A DNA stretch of 29,017 nucleotides from Promethearchaeota archaeon (lineage in GTDB: Archaea > Asgardarchaeota > Lokiarchaeia > Sigynarchaeales > SOKP01), in NCBI GenBank assembly GCA_016839905.1, contig JAEOTJ010000344.1, forward strand, positions 1-29,017, given 5' to 3'. Shown here in pieces: positions 24,558 through 29,017 of the stretch (within the stretch, counting starts at the first letter, position 1; every line of letters begins with the position of its first letter). A program made the translations under genes and the position numbers. The notes below the pieces were generated by a model. The model did not search any database. It saw nothing but the letters and a program-made list of their open reading frames with translations, and had not been told where the DNA came from.

Positions 24558-26105
24558 CTAATATGATTCATTCCTCAACCATTTTATTGGATTAATATAT
24601 AAATCTCGAATATCTTTACGTCCAAATTTAAGCATAGCCAACCTTTCTAATCCCATACCCCATGCTAAAACTCGAGTAGGATTTTTTATACCCCATGGAT
24701 AAGTGACTTCAGGTCTAAAAATACCAGAACCTCCCATTTCTACCCATTCTTCTAATTTATCATAATAAACCGCAATTTCCATACTAGGCTCTGTATAGGG
24801 AAAAAATCCTGGTCTCGTGACTATTTTCTCAAATCCCATTTTTTTATAGAACTCCTTAAGCACCCCTATAAGATCACAAAGAGTTACTCTATCACCTACA
24901 ACGATGCCCTCAATTTGCATAAATTCAGCTAAGTGAGTCTTGTCTACTTTCTCATTTCTAAATACTCTATCTATTGAGAATACTTTAATAGGTTCTGTTT
25001 CTTTTTTTCGATAATAATCTGCTAGTCTTCTAATAGTAGTTGCTGTTGTATGTGTCCTTAAGAGTGTTTTCTTGGCGATATTCTCATCCCAATTATACCC
25101 CCATCCTAATGATCCGCAATCACCTCCATTCTCATGAGTATCCTTAACTGCTTTTACTCTATCCTTTTCAGGAAGCTCTGCTGATTTTGGGTTATTTAAA
25201 TAGAAAGTATCATGCATCTCCCGAGCTGGATGGTCTTGAGGTTGAAATAGAGCGTCAAAATTAAAAAAAGCACTCTCTATTATAGGGCCTCTTATTTCTG
25301 TGAATCCTAATGATATGAAAATCTCTCTTATTTCGTTTATAAGATTAATAACTGGATGTATCTTTCCTGCGGGTAATAGAGGTCCTGGTTTTGCAACATC
25401 AAAAGGTTTTAATACAACATCTTTCCAACTCCCAGAACTTAACATTTCAGATGTTATTTTACTTTCTTGTTCTAATACTTTAATTTTAGATAAATCGATG
25501 TTTCTACCTTCATCCGTTATGAATATTATTCTTTCAGTTTTCTTATATCTTTTTACTAATTTTCTTTTATTTAAAATATCATATTGAGTTCTTTCATCTT
25601 CTGATAGTTTTGAGAGATTCAAATATTCTTCATCTAAGAGTTTTTTCCAAAATTTTTCTGTTTCTGTTTCTTCTGCTCCTTCTGTATCTAATACCCAATA
25701 AATTATAGTCTCATCATCAACTTTACTTGTAGCAACCCAACGATTCTTTTTCATATTCGTTAAGCCAATGTAAAAAAGTTTCTCATCTAATTGTGATTTT
25801 TTAAGTAAAGCTTCTAAACTAATCTCTTTTTTTTTAAGCGGAAAAAACATATTCGCAAGCATTCTTTCAGGTAGTCCACCTGGAGATTTCTTATATGATT
25901 TACCCTCCTCATTTAAAGATATTCTGTCAATATGTTCTTCTTTAAATTTTGCTAAGCCTACCTTATTTAATTCATTCACAGCGGCCATTATAACAATATA
26001 ATCCTCATTTAAAATGCCAGCAAGTTCAGTAGCTCTATAATCTCTGTTTTCTTGCGTGAGAATTCTTAATACTTCAATTGCATTCTCTTTAAGTCTGATT
26101 TCCAT
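24558..26105 (-). CDS. pheS: phenylalanyl-tRNA synthetase alpha subunit, archaeal/eukaryotic type
   Basis: A 515-residue catalytic subunit. The N-terminal 220 residues carry repeated winged-helix modules (for example AVNELNKVGLAKF, LTNMKKNRWVA, ILNKRKLVKRYKK), the tRNA/DNA-binding-like extension of archaeal and eukaryotic enzymes. The class II core has motif 1 (HPVINLINEIREIF, GFTEIRGPIIE), FDALFQPQDHPAREMHDTFYL, motif 2 (FRNEKVDKTHLAEFMQIEG) and motif 3 (GMGLERLAMLKFG). It is the first gene of a pheS-pheT-pheA unit, and the gap to pheT is 12 nt. A TATA-like element on the minus strand near 26121-26132 suggests a leaderless start at the ATG chosen. Confidence 0.94.
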   Translation of the reverse strand: MEIRLKENAIEVLRILTQENRDYRATELAGILNEDYIVIMAAVNELNKVGLAKFKEEHIDRISLNEEGKSYKKSPGGLPERMLANMFFPLKKKEISLEALLKKSQLDEKLFYIGLTNMKKNRWVATSKVDDETIIYWVLDTEGAEETETEKFWKKLLDEEYLNLSKLSEDERTQYDILNKRKLVKRYKKTERIIFITDEGRNIDLSKIKVLEQESKITSEMLSSGSWKDVVLKPFDVAKPGPLLPAGKIHPVINLINEIREIFISLGFTEIRGPIIESAFFNFDALFQPQDHPAREMHDTFYLNNPKSAELPEKDRVKAVKDTHENGGDCGSLGWGYNWDENIAKKTLLRTHTTATTIRRLADYYRKKETEPIKVFSIDRVFRNEKVDKTHLAEFMQIEGIVVGDRVTLCDLIGVLKEFYKKMGFEKIVTRPGFFPYTEPSMEIAVYYDKLEEWVEMGGSGIFRPEVTYPWGIKNPTRVLAWGMGLERLAMLKFGRKDIRDLYINPIKWLRNESY

Positions 26106-26490
26106 AATCTAAGAAACACTTTAATTATATTTTTCGTTATATTTTTACTAAATCTTTAGGTTATTTAAATGTTTTGCCCGGAAACGTGCTGAAAATCATC
26201 CTATTGCTAAATAGGGTGGCAAATTTTTATCATAAATATTAAAAAACTGGAAAATAGTAAAATAAACTTTTATAATAATCCGCAGCCAAGAGAATAAAAC
26301 TGAATTTAGTTATTCCCTTGGCGAATTAAAGAAAAAGAAAATGAAAGAATCGTAAATTTGCTTATCTACGTGACCAGTAATATTGAAAAATCCATTCATA
26401 TCTGTATCTACTTAAGCACTTTTACGATTATATACAGATAAATATAAGGTATCTAAAAAACTTTATCTTTTCGTGTCTAAACCATATATT
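26106..26490. other. 385-nt gap with three hairpins, possible small RNA or structured leader/trailer
   Basis: This gap lies downstream of coaD and upstream of pheS, both leftward. It holds the pheS promoter at its left side and three foldable segments. (1) 26173-26178 (tttgcc) with 26218-26223 (ggcaaa), enclosing cctatt/aatagg (26200-26205 with 26210-26215) with a 4-nt loop. (2) gccaag (26285-26290) with cttggc (26317-26322), continued by gaataa/ttattc. (3) tatctgtat (26399-26407) with atacagata (26432-26440). The middle part is less AT-rich than other gaps here. No tRNA, C/D or H/ACA boxes could be recognised with confidence, and no open frame of useful length was seen. Confidence 0.4.
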
Positions 26491-26946
26491 TTATATGAGT
26501 TTTTCTCTTATTCTGGTTGAAGATATTCTCTTATTTTCTCTATCCTTAATTAACGGGATAATAACTATAACTAAAGGTTTGAAATCCTTGCTTTCCCGGA
26601 TATCATTTATTTTTAGGGCACCAGGGTAAGTTTCTTGACTTGCTACAATGCCCTCGTATTCAGGTTCATGAATTGGAGGGCCATATCGGTCTTTTAATTC
26701 AACTATTTCAACTCGATCGATATCTGTAATTTCCCTTATGAAATCTTCAAGATTCTGTTTTCTTGTGTTATAATCTTCTATTTTTTCAGAGTATTTTTTA
26801 TTCTTTAACAAAATATCTGTAGTTAACCCTATTACAACTTTATTTGAGACTGATAATGCAGTTTCTAGCAAAAATTTATGACCTGCGTGAAGATGATCAA
26901 AAGTACCGCCCATTCCTAAAAGTTTTAATGGAGAAAAGAGCTTCAC
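26491..26946 (-). CDS. coaD: phosphopantetheine adenylyltransferase, archaeal type
   Basis: Catalyses ATP + 4'-phosphopantetheine to dephospho-CoA, the penultimate step of CoA synthesis. The 151-residue protein is a nucleotidyltransferase of the HxGH class: GMGGTFDHLHAGH (12-24), GLTTDILL, YNTRKQNLEDFI, VASQETYPGALKIN, and the C-terminal ISSTRIR motif, which binds ATP phosphates. The sequence is of the archaeal/eukaryotic PPAT type, not the bacterial CoaD family. The start is GTG, and GTGA overlaps the upstream gene's stop by 4 nt, so translation is coupled. The product supplies CoA, the donor for the phosphopantetheinyl transferase in the same window, though the genes are not linked in an operon. 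Confidence 0.9.
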   Translation of the reverse strand: MKLFSPLKLLGMGGTFDHLHAGHKFLLETALSVSNKVVIGLTTDILLKNKKYSEKIEDYNTRKQNLEDFIREITDIDRVEIVELKDRYGPPIHEPEYEGIVASQETYPGALKINDIRESKDFKPLVIVIIPLIKDRENKRISSTRIREKLI

Positions 26947-27416
26947 ACCATAAGTTTGTTCTGTAGATCTTTAATTGGTTTCTCTCCCTTATCTGGAGAC
27001 TCTCCCTTTTTTTGCTCCTCTTCTTGAGCTTGTTCTGTAGGGCGTTTTAATCGAACAGAATATATTTGATTTATCTCCATTGATTTATTACATTCATTAC
27101 ATTTTCCAATCTTGCGAAAAACAAAATCTCCTTGCGCATAATTTCTAACTTTTACAAGACCGCATAATTTACAAATTAAGATCGTTAATGTTTGCTTAAT
27201 AGGCTCAGGAGGTGTTTTATTAATTTGCATCGCTGTAGCCGCTACACATATAAGTATAAATCCAAAGAAGACATTCATGCTTGTATCTGGGGTATTTCCC
27301 ATATATATAAGTAAAGCCCCTAAGAGAATTGTCGCGATTATTAAAAGATGTTTTAATACACTCTTCCAACTTATTCCTTTTTCTAAGATCTCATTATCAT
27401 CTTCTTCTTCAATCAT
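26943..27416 (-). CDS. membrane protein with C-terminal zinc ribbon
   Basis: I do not recognise a named family. The 157-residue protein has an acidic N-terminus, two hydrophobic helices (about 22-40 and 47-64), then a zinc-ribbon-like region with C82, C85, C106 and C109 (CKLC, CNEC), and a charged, Glu/Lys-rich tail. The two helices would put both the N-terminus and the zinc ribbon in the cytoplasm. It overlaps coaD by 4 nt, so the two are expressed together. A TATA-like element near 27436-27446 on the minus strand is placed for a leaderless start. Similar small zinc-ribbon membrane proteins beside coaD may exist in related genomes, but that cannot be judged here. Confidence 0.65.
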   Translation of the reverse strand: MIEEEDDNEILEKGISWKSVLKHLLIIATILLGALLIYMGNTPDTSMNVFFGFILICVAATAMQINKTPPEPIKQTLTILICKLCGLVKVRNYAQGDFVFRKIGKCNECNKSMEINQIYSVRLKRPTEQAQEEEQKKGESPDKGEKPIKDLQNKLMV

Positions 27417-27599
27417 AATAAACTTCTTTCTTAATATAATGTCTTATTTGATTATAATTGAATGAAATAATTAAATTTTATTATAATAAATCCAGATTAG
27501 ATGAAATATATAATTGAAATAAATTATATGTTGATTTAATTTATTTTTTATATTTTTATATAGAAAATAATTTATTGTTATATTAATTATAAATCTAAA

Positions 27600-27614
27600 T
27601 AGAACTCAGTTCTA
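27600..27614. promoter_or_regulatory. short palindrome before the DUF1512 gene
   Basis: The sequence tagaactcagttcta has perfect 6-bp arms around a 3-nt centre. It ends 22 nt before the ATG at 27637, at the usual TATA/start distance, so it may be an operator. No TATA box with standard spacing is certain; cctataaaa at 27621-27629 is too near the ATG unless the start lies inside the coding region. Confidence 0.35.
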
Positions 27615-27636
27615 AATAAACCTATAAAAATCAATC

Positions 27637-28797
27637 ATGTTAATTAAAATATTCAACATTTTTCAAATCAATCAACAACAAACCGATCCTCTTGCTTTAA
27701 TTTTAAATTTGTTGTTCTTCCTTCTTATCTTTGTTTCAATGTTTTATGGACAGAAAATTCAAGGATGGAGAGCAGCTAAAGAAATAGAATTAGGTCTTGA
27801 GAAATTAAAAAAATGGAATGATGAATGTAAAGAAATTTTACTTACAAAATTTAAAAAATATTCTGATAAAAAGTTAATGGAAAAGGATCTCGCCATTAAA
27901 ATCGAAAATCTCATGTCTTTTGTAACAATTGGTCCTGTAGGGCTTGATCCTTATGGAATTATTCCAAAATTTGATCATATTGTAAATTTAAGGGATAATC
28001 GATTTGAAGAAGAAGTACATGTATTAGCACCTAATGCAGGAACTATTGAAAGCCATAATTTAGAAAATTTGGTAGAAGCCGCAATGGCTATTAATTTTAT
28101 ATATCGATTAATTAGACATTATTTAATATTAGGGAAAAAGTCAAAATCACTAATATTACTCATGCAAATCGCAATGCAGCTAGGTTTAATAATGGGAATG
28201 GCCAAAGCGTTTTACTACGCTACAAAAGCTTTCTCAGAAGGAAGCCCTATAGGGGATGCCCTTGGTCCGATGGTTGTTGCAAAATTTATAAGAGAAATCT
28301 CCAATGAAAATAAGAATATAAATGCTGAAGAAATTGAAAGAGATACAATTATACAAGAAGTAAGTTTTGAAGAGAGAACCATATTCGTTGTTCGAGCAAA
28401 AGGACCTGGTGGTACTGTGGGAAAACCAGGGAAAGCAATAAAAAAATTAGTTGATCAACACGGTGATTCAATTTCTCGGATAATAATGATTGATGCGGGT
28501 TTGAAACTTACGGGAGATAAAACTGGTTCAATCGCAATTGGTGTTGGTGCTGCTATAGGAGGTATTGGGATTGAAAAATCCTACATCGAAGATTCCTCTA
28601 CTAAAAATACTATTCCCATTGATGCTCTAATCTGTAGGCAATCTCTTGAAAATGCAATTACTACCATGACTCGTTCAATTTCACAATCTGTTCCGAAATT
28701 CGTGGAGAAGATAAAAATGGCAATCAGAAAACGAACTGAAAAAGGAACTAAAGTAATTGTAGCGGGAATTGGCAATACTATTGGAATTGGTATTTAA
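27637..28797 (+). CDS. DUF1512-family archaeal membrane-anchored protein
   Basis: A 386-residue protein that matches, by eye, the archaeal DUF1512 family, whose function is unknown. One hydrophobic segment near residues 20-38 (ALILNLLFFLLIFVSMFYG) anchors it. The rest is predicted soluble: a helical part with IGPVGLDPYGIIPKFDHI (about 107-124) and VHVLAPNAGTIESHNLEN, a mildly hydrophobic stretch (about 170-200), and a glycine-rich C-terminal region with RAKGPGGTVGKPGKAI, IMIDAGLKLTGDKTGSIAIGVG and IDALICRQSLENAI. The glycine-rich loops suggest a nucleotide or phosphate ligand, but that is a guess. It is divergent from the zinc-ribbon gene with about 220 nt between starts. Confidence 0.75.
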   Translation: MLIKIFNIFQINQQQTDPLALILNLLFFLLIFVSMFYGQKIQGWRAAKEIELGLEKLKKWNDECKEILLTKFKKYSDKKLMEKDLAIKIENLMSFVTIGPVGLDPYGIIPKFDHIVNLRDNRFEEEVHVLAPNAGTIESHNLENLVEAAMAINFIYRLIRHYLILGKKSKSLILLMQIAMQLGLIMGMAKAFYYATKAFSEGSPIGDALGPMVVAKFIREISNENKNINAEEIERDTIIQEVSFEERTIFVVRAKGPGGTVGKPGKAIKKLVDQHGDSISRIIMIDAGLKLTGDKTGSIAIGVGAAIGGIGIEKSYIEDSSTKNTIPIDALICRQSLENAITTMTRSISQSVPKFVEKIKMAIRKRTEKGTKVIVAGIGNTIGIGI

Positions 28798-29017
28798 GAT
28801 AAATGATTTTTTATTTAAATTCATCAGGATTAAAAACATATTAATTTATTACTTGTTTTTTTTAATTTTAATTTAATATTTTTAAAATCTATATTTTCCT
28901 TTCATTTTTTATATGAAATTTTGTTTTTAGAAAGATTTATTTCTTTTTAGTCATATAAATCCTTTAAATACGATTATTCTTAGTTGAGTAAAATGTATAA
29001 GATAATTTAATTGTAAG
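28798..29017. other. AT-rich intergenic tail of the window
   Basis: T-runs at 28806-28815 and 28852-28862 probably end the DUF1512 transcript. A ctttaaata element at 28968-28976 and an ATG at 28993 could mark a rightward promoter and start, but that frame reads only MYKII before a stop. Nothing else is visible. Confidence 0.4.

Noticed and set aside
26173..26223. tRNA or box C/D RNA in the coaD-pheS gap
   Set aside because: No T-arm consensus, no cloverleaf and no convincing C and D boxes; only generic hairpins could be supported.

Overview
The window most likely comes from an AT-rich archaeon of the Asgard group (Lokiarchaeia-like). The reasons are: archaeal/eukaryotic-type PheS and PheT, an archaeal-type phosphopantetheine adenylyltransferase, a DUF1512 protein, TATA boxes about 25-30 nt upstream of many starts (leaderless mRNAs), and a eukaryote-like E1 enzyme with a Uba2/Uba3-style catalytic cysteine and paired CxxC zinc ligands. 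The lineage is inferred from gene content only. No rRNA, tRNA or CRISPR array was seen.

Layout. 1-377: intergenic DNA with the probable start of a leftward gene at the left edge and a roughly 130-nt block that recurs diverged at 4100-4230. 378-2034: the E1-like gene, interrupted by two very short insertions (30 and 34 nt). Removing them restores the GxGxxG nucleotide-binding loop and the EGGTxGF motif exactly, and both can fold into bulge-helix-bulge (BHB) type structures. This is the most striking observation here. 2052-3977: a HAD phosphatase, a B-box-like zinc-finger membrane protein and a multi-pass membrane protein. 4228-10506: two ABC systems (ABC-2 ATPase plus permease; MacB/LolD-type ATPase plus FtsX-type permease) flanking two leftward MarR/GbsR-like regulators. 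The second ABC promoter sits between two copies of a perfect 17-nt inverted repeat, and the regulators have their own palindrome.

10511-12386: a simple repeat and a DDE transposase whose base composition differs from its neighbours. 12420-20840: a very AT-rich accessory island: phosphopantetheinyl transferase, FkbH-like HAD protein, acyl carrier protein, two 2-hydroxyacyl-CoA dehydratase (HgdB-type) subunits, a left-handed beta-helix acyltransferase, a Gfo/Idh/MocA oxidoreductase and a DegT/DnrJ/EryC1/StrS aminotransferase. A plausible reading is an amino-sugar pathway in which oxidation and transamination make the amino group, the beta-helix enzyme acylates it, and the acyl group is a carrier-bound C3 unit (glyceryl-ACP, possibly dehydrated further). 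That link is inference.

20856-29017: mostly housekeeping genes: a bacterial-type RNase PH, a pheS-pheT-pheA cluster joining phenylalanine synthesis with tRNA charging, a 385-nt gap with several hairpins, a two-gene unit of a zinc-ribbon membrane protein and coaD, and a DUF1512 membrane protein.
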